Shown: positions 32,771 to 45,190, counted from the first letter of the stretch. The stretch: DNA of 64,000 bases from Triplophysa rosa (GCF_024868665.1 NC_079914.1:3714593-3778592); one strand, 5' to 3'. Notes: generated from the letters alone by a model not told the origin. Numbers and translations are program-made.

Positions 32771-32907
32771 TCGAGTTATTCCCCAGAGATTGAGATTGTA
32801 ACCCCAGATGTGTTTGGTTTATTCAAAGCTTCTTCATTGGAAAATGTCCCCCCCCACGATTAAAATTTTGGTTTAGCAACATTTTTGTGTTGTGTTTTTT
32901 TCTACAG

Positions 32908-32983
32908 CTCCTCAACCAAGTGTTAAATCGAGTCACGGCAGAAAGAAACCTGTTTGACCGAGTGGTCAACTTGCGCCTCCCAG
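32908..32983 (+). CDS. rnf123: rnf123 exon J
   Basis: Encodes [20 protein letters not shown] and NLRLPG, with the last Gly split (phase 1). Acceptor ttttttctacag, donor gtaacg. It joins directly onto exon I at ...RRLAQ|LLNQV, as in vertebrate RNF123. The preceding 5.7-kb intron contains the whole LTR retrotransposon. Confidence 0.94.
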
Positions 32984-34090
32984 GTAACGCGTCTCCTTTT
33001 GTTTTGCATAAAACGATACTTGAAAATTCAGAGAAAAATGCAAATTGTGTAAAGCATCACACACGGGAGTGCATGCTTCAGTACGCACTTGAACGCAATT
33101 ATATTTCTCAAGTGCAAACCTGTCAGCGGCTTTGCTTTGATCATTTTCCCTGGGGGCTGAAACGTGGTTTGTTGTATTCTAACAGCTAAATCTTCATTCG
33201 TCATCTTTTTTCGGATATTATTTTATGTCCCAGAATGCAACAAGTGCTTGATATCACCTATGAAGTTTGAAAAGTCAGCCCGCCTAGTAAGGAAATGATA
33301 TCGAACGAATGCTGTACGCCGAGAGATTAGACGGCGAGTTAGTGGGGAAACCATAATCCAATTGTGCTGAAGGATATCGAGAGCGTCCTCGGTGCAGGAG
33401 GGCCAATTTCCCCCTGTGACACTGTACCTATTAAATCTATAATGCATGAGGTTGGGTCATGCTGTTAGCCTGAACTTCACCCCCAGAGGGGTTTACAGAA
33501 GACGGGCGCTTAAGCAGGAGTCTAACTGCTATAGATGATGTTATTAGACCCATTATGAGTGCATTATGACTCATGTCACCGTGGTCTCGCATACGGCCAC
33601 CGGGTAGGGAGCATACAATACTGTTTTGGCTTAAATGGATTTTAATTTGAGCAAAACTTGATGTTTTTCCTCTTCTTTTTTATGTGTGCCTGCAGTCCCA
33701 ATTTAAAAAGAAATGACATTTTCAAGGGATCCTTGAAACGAAACAAAAGGACATTAGTCAGACATTGGCTTGTCTGTTCTTTTTCTTGACCTGCACTTTA
33801 GAAAAGCGCTTGCAGTAAGAAAGTCTCCAATTAAAGTCATGAAAAGTAATTTTCTTGGTAAATAGCCTAATGTTGTCGTGTAGTTACATGAATCACAGGT
33901 TGTTTGAAATTACATGGCACTGGTTGTGATTTAAAGGACAATTATCTAAATTGTTTACAAAACATTTTTTATCTGTTTGCTTAAGCAATAAGGTATACGA
34001 TATTTAAAGATTGCATAATATATAATATAAATAGGTTTTGCTTCTTATATTATGGATAGTTGAGGTCTTTAGCATTCATTGATCAGTTAC

Positions 34091-35272
34091 TTAAAGCTGC
34101 AGTTCGTAACTTTTTTGGTGTGAAATAAACAAAACTCAGTTCAACCTCAACAATGGTAATCTTATAACAATGATTTATAATCTGAGCTGTCGGGAACAAT
34201 TTCACAGGAAATGTACAGAATGTATGTAATTTAACTCGTAAAGACAATGTCTAAGATAACATTTTAAAGAGTACATAACATGAGATGAAAATTACATTTC
34301 ATGCAGTGTGTAACGTGCCGTGTTTGAAAGTAAGCAGTCTGCCAAGTTGTAAATCCGAAGGTGAATGAATAACAAAGTTATTGGCTTGGAAAAAAGTCGA
34401 CTCTGAATCACGCAAATGAGTCGTCCCTAGTCCGATTCGTGAACCGCCGCGGATTTACGTAACTACATATAGTCCCCGCCTACTTTTGCTAGGACTGCCC
34501 GCGAACTTCACTCTTCTCCCCCAAACACTGTAGCTCATGAGCCTCATTCGCGGTAGACCAATCACAGCAGACTAGACCATCTGACCAATCACATCAGACT
34601 AGGCTAGCGGAAAGGAGGGGATTAGACAGATGAATCGCAAATGAATCATTTGAGAGTCAGTCAAGAAGTAAGGTAAGAATAACTGCCTATTATTACAAAA
34701 TAATCGTGTTTTTACACCTATGTAGATAAACTTGTTGTTGGACACTTCATAAACCAAAGTAGGACCTTAAAAATCCCTAGTTATGTACTCTTTAAGTAAA
34801 AAACACAGATGAGATTTCTTTAATGTCTCGATTATTTCTTAAACAGAGAGCTTTTGCTTAAATCTCTTGCGTCTCAGATATTTCTCCTGAGAAAAGAGGC
34901 AGAAATCTCACAAATGTCTCCAGTAGAGTTTCAGAAGAGATCTTAACAATGTCTCAAACTGAGCTCAGATTGGTCAAGTCTGCAATCAAAAGTCAATATT
35001 ATTGAAGCTCTCAATGTGAACTCAAACATTTCTCATCAAATTCACCAAAATCCAGATTACGTTACCGCTACATTCGACATTCATTTTACACCTCCATACT
35101 CTTCATGTGTTTCAACAATTACACCCTCATTTGTTTTCGTTTTTATTTCTCTCATAAGCAATTTTAGGAGAAACATCTGAGACTAACTCAGAATTGACAA
35201 AAAAACATCCTTTGAGCAGTACATTTTTTATGTTTGAAATACATAGGCAAAAGTTACGAATTGCAGCTTTAC
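34091..35272. mobile_element. TIR repeat AAAGCTGCAGTTCGTAAC, host of a nested MITE
   Basis: The left end TTAAAGCTGCAGTTCGTAAC and right end gttacgaattgcagctttac are inverted. Related ends without partners occur at 36831, 59925 and 60746. No transposase visible. Without the insert at 34264-34794 it would be about 650 bp. Confidence 0.75.
34264..34794. mobile_element. Nested TTAA-bounded MITE
   Basis: TTAAAGAGTACATAACATGA on the left and ctagttatgtactctttaa on the right are inverted, starting and ending in TTAA. The interior has two accaatcaca motifs (34558 and 34584) and a gtaccgc-poor, CpG-containing core. Wholly inside the 34091-35272 element. Confidence 0.78.
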
Positions 35273-35386
35273 GTAAAATGGTTACACCATAAAAAAAACA
35301 ATTGATTTGTACTAAAGCATAATTTTATACATTTTAATAACACGAAAATGTAATTACCTGAATTGACTGTTATATTTTCTGCCCAG

Positions 35387-35471
35387 GTCTGGAAAGCGTT
35401 GATCATTATCCTATCCTCGTGGCTGTTACAGGGATTCTAGTGCGCATTCTGGTGGACTCGGACAAACAAGG
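35387..35471 (+). CDS. rnf123: rnf123 exon K (last found)
   Basis: Completes glycine, then [20 protein letters not shown] and LVDSDKQ, ending in phase 2 before donor gtacgt. The first 20 residues are essentially the RNF123 text; the end varies between species. The next expected segments (a DPCFQLRSI-like helix and the CPIC...CGHKSC RING) were not found downstream, so the next intron appears to be at least 28.5 kb. Confidence 0.92.
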
Positions 35472-36462
35472 GTACGTTGATGGGTTTTTCATTTAAGCTT
35501 ATATTTGATGGTATTTGCATGCTTTGCTGGATATAATTTACAGTGATGTCGTAAAAATCTGGATTAAAGCAGCCCTCATGAATTTCAGACATTGCTTTCT
35601 TTTATTTGACATGTTGTTGCCTGAAGGTGCTATTAGAAGTAAATATCTTGAAGATTGTGGTTTATATAAAAAATGCAGCTCTCTACGTCTGACAACTCTG
35701 GCCATCTGGAGACTCTGGAGATCAATTTCTGCATCTCAAGATATAAAGTCGTCGACATATTTTCAGAGTATATAAACTCATACCAACAAACTTTTATTTA
35801 AACTGAGCTTCTATTTTCATAGGTCTGTGTGGTTTGTATCATTGGAGGTCACATAATGGGTGTCTGTGACTTTGTCTGGCTTTGAAAGCCATTTTTGCTT
35901 TCTTTTTATAAGAGCCCATTTGTTCCTAGCAAACTGGCACATGGCAGAGGTTGCGCTTGTTGGCACGGGAACCGGGTGACTTTGGTCTGATCTCCAGAAG
36001 TAATCGACAGTTAATTGCTGTTCTGTTGCCTGGGGAAGTCTGACACCTACTTCCTCCCTGTTGTGGGTATGTGGGGCTGAGAAGAGGGTCAGAGCAACAG
36101 GGTTTCAGGACAGAAGATGTCCTGTGGGAAGGTGACAGATAATAACCAAAGAAATTAGACTTCTGAGAGACCAAATAAAGGACAAACGGTGTCTACGGTT
36201 TTGAAATGATTTCTAAGGCTAGATTTGTCGCGTTGCCGGCACTTGAAAAGTCAATTCCACTGTGGGATTTTGGTGAAATGTTATTCTTTCTTTGATATTA
36301 TTGTTTTGCTAGACAGCATTACACTGTGCAGCTTTGATAAAGTAGATAGACTACTAACTGTAAATTTTGTGATGTTGTGCAATGCTGTTTGTCAGCCGAG
36401 GCCATTTTTACTCCGATGTTCTGCCACATAATGTTGAACGTCCAGTGTATGAAATTTAACAG

Positions 36463-36805
36463 CATCTAGACAAACAAATTACACACAGCAGCTTTAAAAT
36501 TAGTTTTTTATGTTTAGTGTGTAGTTGTTTAACACTGTGGTCCCCGTGAACCGGAAGTTGCGATCGTTTTACTTCCGTATTTTGATGCATTTCTGAGTGA
36601 AATGGGATTTTGAATGAGAAAAATATTTGGCGTGGCTTTCGTCTTTCCAGCCGTTGCATTTTGAAATGGAACTGGGAGCCGACTGACAGTTAAAGGCGAG
36701 GAGTTAACGGATGTTAAAGCTGCATACATCTAGACAAACAAATTACACACAGCACCTTTAAAATGTGCTTTTTATGTTTGGTGTGTAGTTTGTTGAACAC
36801 TGTGG
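36463..36805. repeat. Direct duplication of ~80 bp
   Basis: The text tctagacaaacaaattacac, then acagc and tttatgtttagtgtgtagtt, at about 36465-36545 recurs at 36729-36805 with a few changes. Between them is 180 bp with gaaccggaagttgcgatcg. Part of the same dispersed repeat family may begin at 36831 (aaagctgcaatctgtaacgt). Confidence 0.75.
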
Positions 36806-36830
36806 GGTCTGTCACTGGCATTTTTCTTTA

Positions 36831-36990
36831 AAGCTGCAATCTGTAACGTTTGACTCTCTATCGCCACCTCTGTTTGAAACATGAAATTGCGGGTGAATTT
36901 ATGTACTTTTCTTTATGTGTGTTAAAGTCAAATGATGTCAGACTGACATTTCCCAGAAGGTCTGACCTGAAAGCTCAAATTATAAATCAT
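36831..36990. repeat. AAAGCTGCA-type repeat fragment
   Basis: TTTAAAGCTGCAATCTGTAA followed by tatcgccacctctgtttgaa and acatgaaattgc resembles segments at 60746-60830 and, inverted, 3505-3535 and 59870-59930. One-ended copy. Confidence 0.65.
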
Positions 36991-37350
36991 TTTAAGTTTA
37001 CCGTATGGGAAGGAGACAGATTTTTCATGTTCTTGCTCTACTTTTTGTTTATTTTAATTATTTGTTTTTTGTTAATTTTTATTAGCTATTTTCTTTATTT
37101 GTGTGAAATTAACAATTAATGTTTTGGGGTTAGATTTTGGTCAAATAAAATAAACTGGAAATAATTAATTTGCTATAGACCATTTCGCAAGATGTAAACA
37201 CTGGTCCAGTTTCATTTTTATGCATTTTATTTTTAAATCGTACATATATAAATAAATCTTAAAGATATTTGTTTAACATTTTGATTCAGTTATCAATGTT
37301 CTGTTGGATTTATTTTGTTCAAACGTTTGTGTAGTGTTAACCATCCCCCC

Positions 37351-37918
37351 GTCATGATTCTGCCTCTTTTGGTCATGTTTTTCTTAGTCTTGTGGCAGGA
37401 TCATGACAGACCCACGTGTTTAGTGTGGAGAGAGACATGGCATTGTTTGTTTTGACATGCCATGCGCTCTCTCCTGTCTCGTCTTGACCCGGCCCCCTCG
37501 TTTCCTCATTTAGTTTTGATTGCCCTCACCTGACCCGTGTAATCTCCCTGTTAATTTCCCGTTAGTGTTAATTCCTGTCACCTGCCCGTCACCTGCCCTT
37601 TGTTATGATCCTTTGTTAGTGTGTCCCTATTTAGTTCCCTTCTGTTTTTGGTCCTGTGCAGTTTGTACTGTATCTGGTCTTGGATTACCTTGCCTTGTAT
37701 ATTTTGTGTTCCTGTTTTTGCCTTGTTGTGCCTTTTGGATTACCCGTGTTTTTTTAGTTTGTTTTTTGTAACATAGACTTCCTTGTTTTCGCCCTCGTAG
37801 GTAGTTTTCTGTTTGCCCTTGTCTTTTTGCCCCCTTGTGGGCTTATTGTTTAATAAAAGTATTTTGTTTGTTTCAATGCTGTCTGCATTTGGGTCCCGTC
37901 CTTGTCACTTTCATGACA
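37351..37918 (+). mobile_element. Solo LTR
   Basis: A 568-bp block begins GTCATGATTCTGCC and ends TTTCATGACA, showing the inverted TGTCATGA/TCATGACA ends of an LTR, and is flanked by runs of C (at least ccccc on each side) consistent with a 5-bp duplication. A tatttagttcccttctg segment and an aataaaag near 37852 fit promoter and polyadenylation signals. No internal region or partner LTR adjoins it. The fragment at 32467 is a second copy. Confidence 0.85.
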
Positions 37919-38810
37919 CCCCCCCTGTAATTTTACAGAATTTTACTGTTAAAGTTTACGTATTGGTGAATCATCAAATTACAGAAAATGACTGCAAGAG
38001 AAACACAACAATATTCAATTTTACATTAAAATATGTTTTTTTACTGTATGTCTCTTGATGGGCTTGCTCTAAATTGAAGATTTTATTCCAGGGTATAATT
38101 TCTTCAATTATAATGTAGGATTTACAGTATATTACACACCCAGTGATTTCTTTAAATTATCAACAGTTTGTAGTTCCAAAATCCCTGTGTGATAAAATAT
38201 TGTAGTGCATTAAAGTTTATAAATGTGTTTGGTAGTCACAGCTCTGGTTACAAATGGAAATACAGCATAAAATCAAAACAAGAGTACACAAAATTGAAAC
38301 TAATGAGCAGGTTTAATATTTGTTATCATATCATGAATTATGCAAAGATAAAATCAAGACTAACCTTTTAAAGTGTGTTTTTTTTTTAGATATTTTTGCA
38401 TATCTCCTTGAAAAAGTTTACTTGGAATCAGAACATCTCTGAAGAAGTTGATGTCTTGAACTTTTCAAACTCGTGATCTGTTGCGTTCTTCAGAATTGTT
38501 TAGAACATTTGCTTTGAACATCTAAGATGCATGGATGGGTTTGGTAATTTTGAAAGGTTTTCTTCCTGGAAGATCCTGATAACTGTCTCTGCTGTTGAAT
38601 GCTTCCTAATTAGACATCTTTCACTCTACTGCGTTCAATTGTGTTTCATTGAGCAGATGTTTACAGCAGCTTCAGGCTGATGTTGAAACATTCTCTTTAT
38701 CTGCACAGATCTAGAGTGATTCAGTGTTTAGCAAGAACAAGAAAAAATCAAAGTAGATAGATGGAAATGGCACATTATTGAAAGAATTTCATGTGGTTTG
38801 AGAATCAAGA

Positions 38811-39019
38811 CTCTACTCACTTCCGGTTCCGGTCTAGAGAGCGAAGGTCCACGCGTGGCTATGGTAGCGCATTGAGTTTGAATATTTTTTTGAATTGTTA
38901 AAGTAATCGGGGCTATGCCACCAAAACAAATCTACACACAGACCGATGAGGTTGACGACATTAAGGGATCGCTGGAGATGTTGTCGGAGGAGATTTCTGT
39001 TGTTAGACATTTCAAGTAA
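38811..39019 (+). repeat. L1-like retrotransposon 5' end
   Basis: After cacttccggttccggtctag the sequence has an ATG at 38915 whose frame begins MPPKQIYTQTDEVDDIKGSL and EMLSEEISVVR, then stops after 34 codons. Start context and a DDI-SL--LSEEISVVR-like segment resemble the N-terminus of ORF1 in fish L1-type LINEs. No ORF2 follows: another repeat fragment takes over at about 39020. Family assignment is by resemblance only. Confidence 0.4.
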
Positions 39020-39024
39020 TATCA

Positions 39025-39115
39025 ATCAAACTGCAGTTGGTTTGTTTTGATAAAGTAATAGTAACAAAAAAAAATTCAGCTAACTAACACAAGAAAACAC
39101 AATAAAAACATGATG
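39025..39115. repeat. Dispersed copy of hairpin-element core
   Basis: aatcaaactgcagttggttt and gctaactaacacaagaaaac with aataaaaacatgat repeat the centre of the element at 27751-27991. The hairpin arms are absent here. Confidence 0.75.
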
Positions 39116-40789
39116 ATAAAATTTTGATGATAGGAAATACCGAGTAAATTGTTAATTTACATTAATGCTTAAATATCATTTTATTTAATTAAATTAAGTT
39201 TTGTTTTGTTTTGTTATTATTTATTTTATTTTAATCAAGTTGACAAGCTCTATTCAATACTTTTTATTGGTTAAATATTTGCAAAACCCACAGACAAACA
39301 TGAAGAGTGACCAATATGATTTATGAAAAAAATATAAAAGAAATGAGACACAATGTTTCAGTCCGACAGTGACAGTATCATATTAACTTTTTTTTAAAGA
39401 ATTTTATCATACTCGTGTATGACCTCATTTAAAATCGGCACAATTTTTATTTTCCAACAAAAAATGTATTATTCAAGTTCTAAACCAGAAGTTCATAATA
39501 TCATCAAAATATATATCAGTAAGATGTGTCAAACCCCTTGACCGGTCTTGTATTTATTCTAGAATTGGTCACATATTCTTCTACATTTATCATATGACCA
39601 GAACAGCACTGTATAAAATATCACAGTTTTGATTGTGTCGCTGTGGCCATACAGTATATAAATGAGCTGTGATTAATCTCCGATGAATAACAGTCTTACT
39701 GATATACGACCGCTCCCACTCCTGTGTTATTGCTTTCATATGAATCTTGAGAAAGGATCTGAGAAATTGCGGTCTACTTTCCAGTTTACGTCCTAGTATC
39801 GTCGACAGCTAGCCTACGCCACAATGCTCCTCTCCGCTGAACTGTGGCGTTCTCTTATCTTTTCAGGATGACCTAGCATCTCTCTCTTGTGTGCTCAGAT
39901 AAGACGTGCTCTTTCCCTTTTAATGTCATCCGACTGCTACTTGTGCTTCTGTTTTATAATGTCTTTCATAAGGTCACTGTAAGCCTGTAAACACACATTG
40001 AGACGGGCAAGTCACTTCTGTTTACATGTGAACACAACAGTTTCTCTCCTTACAAGATGACATTTACAAACTTGAGAAAACCGTCACCTCACACCTCATG
40101 TAAAAGCCTTTTTTTCTTGAGAGTGGAGCATTTCTGGATTTTTTAACAGTCTGTATTTGAATCAAATTGCTAATGGTTTGTTTTGGCTTGAAAGCCGGAA
40201 AGCTTTTTCATAATGCAGTTTGTTTATAGTTATCATATTATCATATATTTTCATTTAACAAAAATCTTTTCATCTAGAGAAAATGTAGAGGTCGAAAAAT
40301 GGACAAGAAACATCTTTGCCATAATCAGACCAAACAAACTGATCTGATGCTAAATTTGGCGTATGATATCACGCACAAAACTGTTAATGAGGAAATAATT
40401 GGTGTGACACCTGCCACCTTCCCGTTTCCTGGATTCCGGCAGAAATCTGCACTAACTCAAGGTGTCATGCTGTTATTATTCTCTTTTTTATTCTCTCAGA
40501 AAACTCCGACCTCAGTAAAATGTACACCAGCTAATTCATTTGCATGCATGTCTCGTACGTTTTGATGTAACCATCCTTAGCTATTTGGATGTTTTGGCTC
40601 ACAAATTTGATTTCAAGCGTAGAAAATCAAGCTTGAAATTAAAAGGAACATTTCTGGAAAAGGAATGGCTTGAAGTCATTGGGCCATGATAAAGCGGTTG
40701 ACAGCTCCGCCCACACAACGGTCTCATTCGATGCAAGTTCTGCACCTCATGAATATTAATCGCCAAATATGGATGAGGACTGGCTATAT

Positions 40790-40945
40790 ATGTTTGATTA
40801 CATACGTTTAGATGCTAAAATTATAGCATAGCGTTCGGTGAGGCATCACTGAAATCATGAGAACAGGACGCATCTTTCTTTGTGCACTCTTCTGAAAAAC
40901 TGTTCTGATTGGCTGTGTTTTGTGATTGACTGTTGATTAGGATTT
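40790..40945. repeat. Dispersed repeat fragment (as 20740-20860)
   Basis: gtttagatgctaaaattata, gcatagcgttcggtgaggca and gttctgattggctgtgtttt repeat the text near 20743-20845. Confidence 0.75.
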
Positions 40946-41244
40946 GTCTGACAGGCATTTAAAATTGACATCAATTACATTATTTGACATAGTCAAATAA
41001 TGCTTGTCAATAATACATTAAGATCAAGCTCGATGCGGACCGATCCTTTCAGAACCTTCACAATTCTTTTAGTTCTTTTATCTTGGCACTGGGATCTTTA
41101 AATTATTTCTTCACATCTCTTGTCATCTCCTTAAAGATTGCCTGTAATTTTCCACAAGAACCAAAAAGCTTTGTGGGACCCGTGCCAAGTTCAGCCTTCC
41201 ATCCGCTCTTAGAAACCACACTGAGCACATCCAGCCTAAAATGA

Positions 41245-43104
41245 CCCTTACAAAAATATCCTGTGGTATTCCATGTGATAAAACATAAAAAGTACCACAC
41301 AAAGCTTGTGTGGTAATTGTGCGGAACTCTGTGGTTTTTTGGGACGCTTTACCACAGGATTTTCTGTTGTACAGCATGTAATATTCCTGTAATATTCTTA
41401 TGGTACTTTGTGGTATTACTGTCATACTTCTGCAGTAATATCCGTTGAAAGATGATTTGTCGTATTTTTGTTGGATGCTGTGGTAGTTTGTAGTATTTGT
41501 AAAAAGTAATACGTTAATGGCATTTATGCAGGAAGCATGGCTTTCTATGCAATTTTACAAGCATACAAGACAAGTTCACAAATAAGGTACATTTATGCAT
41601 TGAAATATGCAGGAGGTTTAATAAAATCAGCCTTCAAATAAGACACACAATACTACATATATTATACAAGTTTATTTACAATGTCAAAACCATTAAGGCA
41701 TAACTCATTATTCCCTACAAACTATAGGGTAAATGCAGTGAAATGAATTAACATGAAAAATTTAAACACAAAATTAAAGTCTCACAGCAGGCTTGACCCT
41801 TTATCTAATCTGTTGATAACTGCCTTTTTCAGGAATCATGTCTTCAGGGCAATAACATCTCTCCTTTCCTGTAAACAAAACAAAAAAACAGTTTGATGAT
41901 CAAATAATTGTCTCAATTTTATCTTTTTATACAGTGTTATAAACAGTCAAAGCCATCACCAAATCCAAGCCGTGTGTTCCAAAGACAAATGTTTTTGAGA
42001 CAAGAACTGTGTAAATGTTTATGATTCCTCTGATAATTACACCGTTTAACACCCTTAGACATTTAAGACGCTAGCTTTTTATAAAACAGTACATACGTTA
42101 TGTATTGTGAAAATTGCTTTGCAAATACATGACTTGATGTTAATTTTGGAGCTGATATTTATAACCACAAAGCTTATGCACGATCTGTACCTATCTATAC
42201 GTCACAGCATAGTCTGATTCATGAGTAACGAATCTTACATACAGCGCAATTACTGCAGACGATTCAAGAATTAATTACTCTTATGAACAGCCTTGAAGTT
42301 ATTCAATAACATACAGCGCATTTGCAGACCACCCGTTTAATACTCAGTGATTCCAGTACATACTACATTTGAAAAACCCCATTAAAGGCTTAAATAAACT
42401 ATATGTGATAAAACACGATTGCAATAAAACTCTTACATTATATTTTACTTTGAAAATGAGTATTTGCGACCGTCAAAACTTTTGTTGTAGTGTTAACAAG
42501 CAAATAAAATACAGTTAATGTTCACGAGAATATAATTAATGCAGTAAAACGTACACACATAAAATTTTAAGGATGCAAGTTACACAATTAACGTTACTCA
42601 CCAGGAAAACGATTGTGGCGACGTAACTTTGCTGTCCGGTTTTCCCTCAGGACCTTTTAAACATCACTCCGGAGGGGAAATGGCACTCGTACAGTAGTTA
42701 TTTAAAGTCTCAATAACAATTTGTATTGCGTTATCGTAATAAATATATCAAATAAATGGTGCAGGTCTTTGGCAGTTGCAGGCCAGACTGTGACAGGCAC
42801 GTTCAAACACAAAAGAGCATCAGTTACCATGGAAATGGCAATGACGTAGTTAACTGCACCTTGTGGTAAATTCTTGTGATATGTACAACAAAAGGTGCTG
42901 TGGTAATCCTGTCATAATGAGGTCTGTTTGCATGTGTTGTATTATACCACACAAAAAACAATTTAAATACCACAGACTTCATTTTATGGTAAATTCTTGT
43001 GATACTGTACAACAAAAGGTGCTGTGGTAATCCTGTCATAAACAAACATAGTGTGGTAATTTTTTACTGTACCACAGAAATACCACAAGTAATTTTTGTA
43101 AGGG
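41245..43104. mobile_element. 1.86-kb TIR element CCCTTACAAAAAT
   Basis: The left end CCCTTACAAAAATATCCTGT followed by ggtatt and the complement of the right end (CCCTTACAAAAATTACTTGT then ggtatt) are inverted. Both subterminal regions are rich in gtggtaat and taccaca motifs. A ~58-bp direct duplication lies at the right (gtaaattcttgtgatatgta at 42867 and again near 42987). No transposase frame was recognised and target duplication is unclear. Confidence 0.72.
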
Positions 43105-45190
43105 GATGCTCAGATCATATGTGTGCTGTTTGCAGTTTGTCTGAGTAAAGCAACAAAAATAAACAAAACACTCGAACAAATGCCACTGACGTACATCGCC
43201 ACTGCTAAAGGCTTCTGGGTGGTTGCTAGGGTGTTGCTATTGTGTTCCAAATGGTTGTTCATGCGTTGCTATGTGGTTTTAAGTGTGTTGTGCAGTTGCT
43301 GTGCCGTTGCTTGGTTGATTTTTAGATGGTTGCAAGTCAAACGTATCAACCCTCAAGGTTCTGTTATATTCTGGTCTAGTAATGGCTCGCTTCCCACCTT
43401 CAGTGTAAGTCTTCTTCGTCCATTTTATGGATCGTCAGGTGAAAATAAGTCACTGAAAAGTAATCGCACACCTCTCCACACGAAGTCACATGATTTGAGA
43501 TACTGTTTCAGTCATTTTTCATGCACAAATAGTGTAGGACCAGGCTTCTTCAAATCTCTAACCCAATATCTAGGGGTGAAGCTTTCACCACCAACCTATA
43601 GACGGTTTGCGGTTAAAGAAAGATAAGTGATGATGTCGTGATTAGAACAGTCATTTTGTAATATGTAGTTAAAAAGAAATGTATTTAATGAGCTTCACAT
43701 CACATCAAACTGGGTGCGAGGACATAAAACATCTCGGAGATCTTTATTTAAAGATTTACCTCGGTTTTGACCTTGGTCTTTGAGATAAATTCCCCCAATG
43801 GTCTGTTTAAATGTCTTCTTATAATCTCTTCACACTAATGAATTTCTTACGTGTCACTTTCGTTCCGCCCTAAATAGCTGGATGGTGATGGATGGCCGTG
43901 GTATTTTACAAATGTGGAGGTCAGTGGAAGTTCACACGATTTTCTTATCAGATTTTGAGATTTAGTTTCTACCTGTATTGTAAAGGTACACATTGTACTA
44001 GGGTACGGCCAGTGTATATATACTGTATAACGTGGTACTGAATAATAACCATATTCATTTACTCTATAAATATATATTTGCATGGTGGCTAAAATCGTCC
44101 AAAGCGCTTTGTTTTCCTCACTCTTGTAAGTCGCTTTGAACGAAAGTGTCTGTCAAATGCCTACGTAAACATAAAATGGCTGCATTTATGAAATACATTC
44201 AGTTCATACATTTCTTGGGACTCAAACCCATGGTTATGCCGTTGTTAGCGCCTTTTTGTACTCAATAAGCTACAGGAATGCAAGTTAGGGTGAGAGTAAT
44301 GTTTTTTTCGACAACATGTCCATAAAAGCGTACAGTCCTGCGATAGCTTATGTGTGACCTATGACATGCTAGTGATGTGCTGTAGTGCCTAACATTACAG
44401 CAAAATATTTCTAATCTATGAAGAAAATCATTATAATTACAAACAATTAGCATTATTTCGTTTAGCATGGTGAGTGTATCTGTTTGACAGCCTCACGGAG
44501 ACCGCATTTGCATTAGCAATTCATTTATGCGTGGCGGCGGGGTTTGATAAAGCAGAGCCAAATGCGTGTCAGTTTGCCATGTTTTAATTGGCCCATTTCT
44601 CTTTTACCCCACTGACAAAAGATAAGAGAGGACAAAGCAAAGCAGCGTTAGCACATCACCCTTCATTAGCCGAAGTGTTCGACATGTGCTTCACTGCAGC
44701 TGCTACTACAAAAAAATACTAAAGCCAGTGAGGGTTGAGCATAGACAACACATGGGGTTCTTTGCTTAATATTCATTGTGTAATAAAAAGATGTTGAAAC
44801 CAGTTTAAAAGAATCTGCTGCCCTATGGGGCAAAATGCCACGTACTGTATTTCAACCTAAAAACGTTAGTTTAAAAGCGTCCTTGATTGAAGTTAAAGAA
44901 AAGTCACAAGGCTTTACAAGTAACTTAAATTTACTTTAAATAAACTGACTGAAAAAGATCTAGTTGCATTTCGTATAACTTACAAAATGAAGTTGATATT
45001 GGTTCAGTTATTTTGATGAGGTAAAGCAAAGTTTGTTTACTGAAGTCGTGTCGTGCCACTCGGCGGCCATGTTCGCATCTGATTCAGTCATAACAAGACC
45101 ACAGTGCTGTCTATTTGATTGAGAAAGACATATTTCTCAAATCGCTGGCAAAGTCAGAATTAAATAGCAGTTATCCAACCAACAATTAAA

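Larger units (their letters stand above)
27151..32907. other. Intron I-J holding the LTR retroelement
   Basis: Contains a complete hAT-type MITE, a hAT remnant, the whole LTR element (28435-31250) and a MITE/LTR fragment junction (32396-32770). Stretch 31251-32395 is AT-rich intron with cttaagtacattta motifs and no supported feature. Two stretches, 27151-27500 and 32771-32907, look like plain intron. Confidence 0.7.
32984..35386. other. Intron J-K with nested MITEs
   Basis: 32984-34090 shows no supported feature. 34091-35272 is a TIR element with a second TIR element inside. The tail to the acceptor is ordinary intron. Confidence 0.65.
1634..35471 (+). other. rnf123: rnf123 (KPC1) gene, 11 internal exons
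   Basis: RNF123/KPC1 is the RING-type E3 that, with UBAC1 (KPC2), ubiquitinates CDKN1B/p27Kip1 in the cytoplasm in G1; family work also links it to NF-kB p105 processing and to inhibition of RIG-I/MDA5 signalling. Eleven plus-strand blocks translate, in the right order, into the conserved middle-to-C-terminal part of this protein. Every junction has AG and GT borders, the phases agree throughout (0,0,1,1,2,0,1,0,0,1), and the 1196-nt spliced sequence has no stop. The SPRY domain and start codon lie upstream of the window. The RING domain is expected downstream. Seen: exons and frame. Known: family identity from recalled vertebrate RNF123. Inferred: one transcription unit across the window. 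Confidence 0.93.
35472..45190. other. Last intron, first part: no exon found
   Basis: Downstream of exon K I looked for the expected RNF123 C-terminal segments, including a CPIC...CGHKSC...CFFCK RING, and found none. It holds a local duplication, a solo LTR, an L1-like 5' end, dispersed-repeat pieces and a 1.9-kb TIR element. 35480-36460, 37925-38810, 39120-40780 and 43105-45190 show only intron-like sequence; a ggttgctagggtgttgctat repeat fragment lies at about 43220-43330. Confidence 0.6.

Noticed and set aside
43123..43626. 167-codon plus-strand ORF
   Set aside because: Contains a fragment of a ggttgctaggg dispersed repeat; no domain, splice signals or codon pattern supporting a gene.
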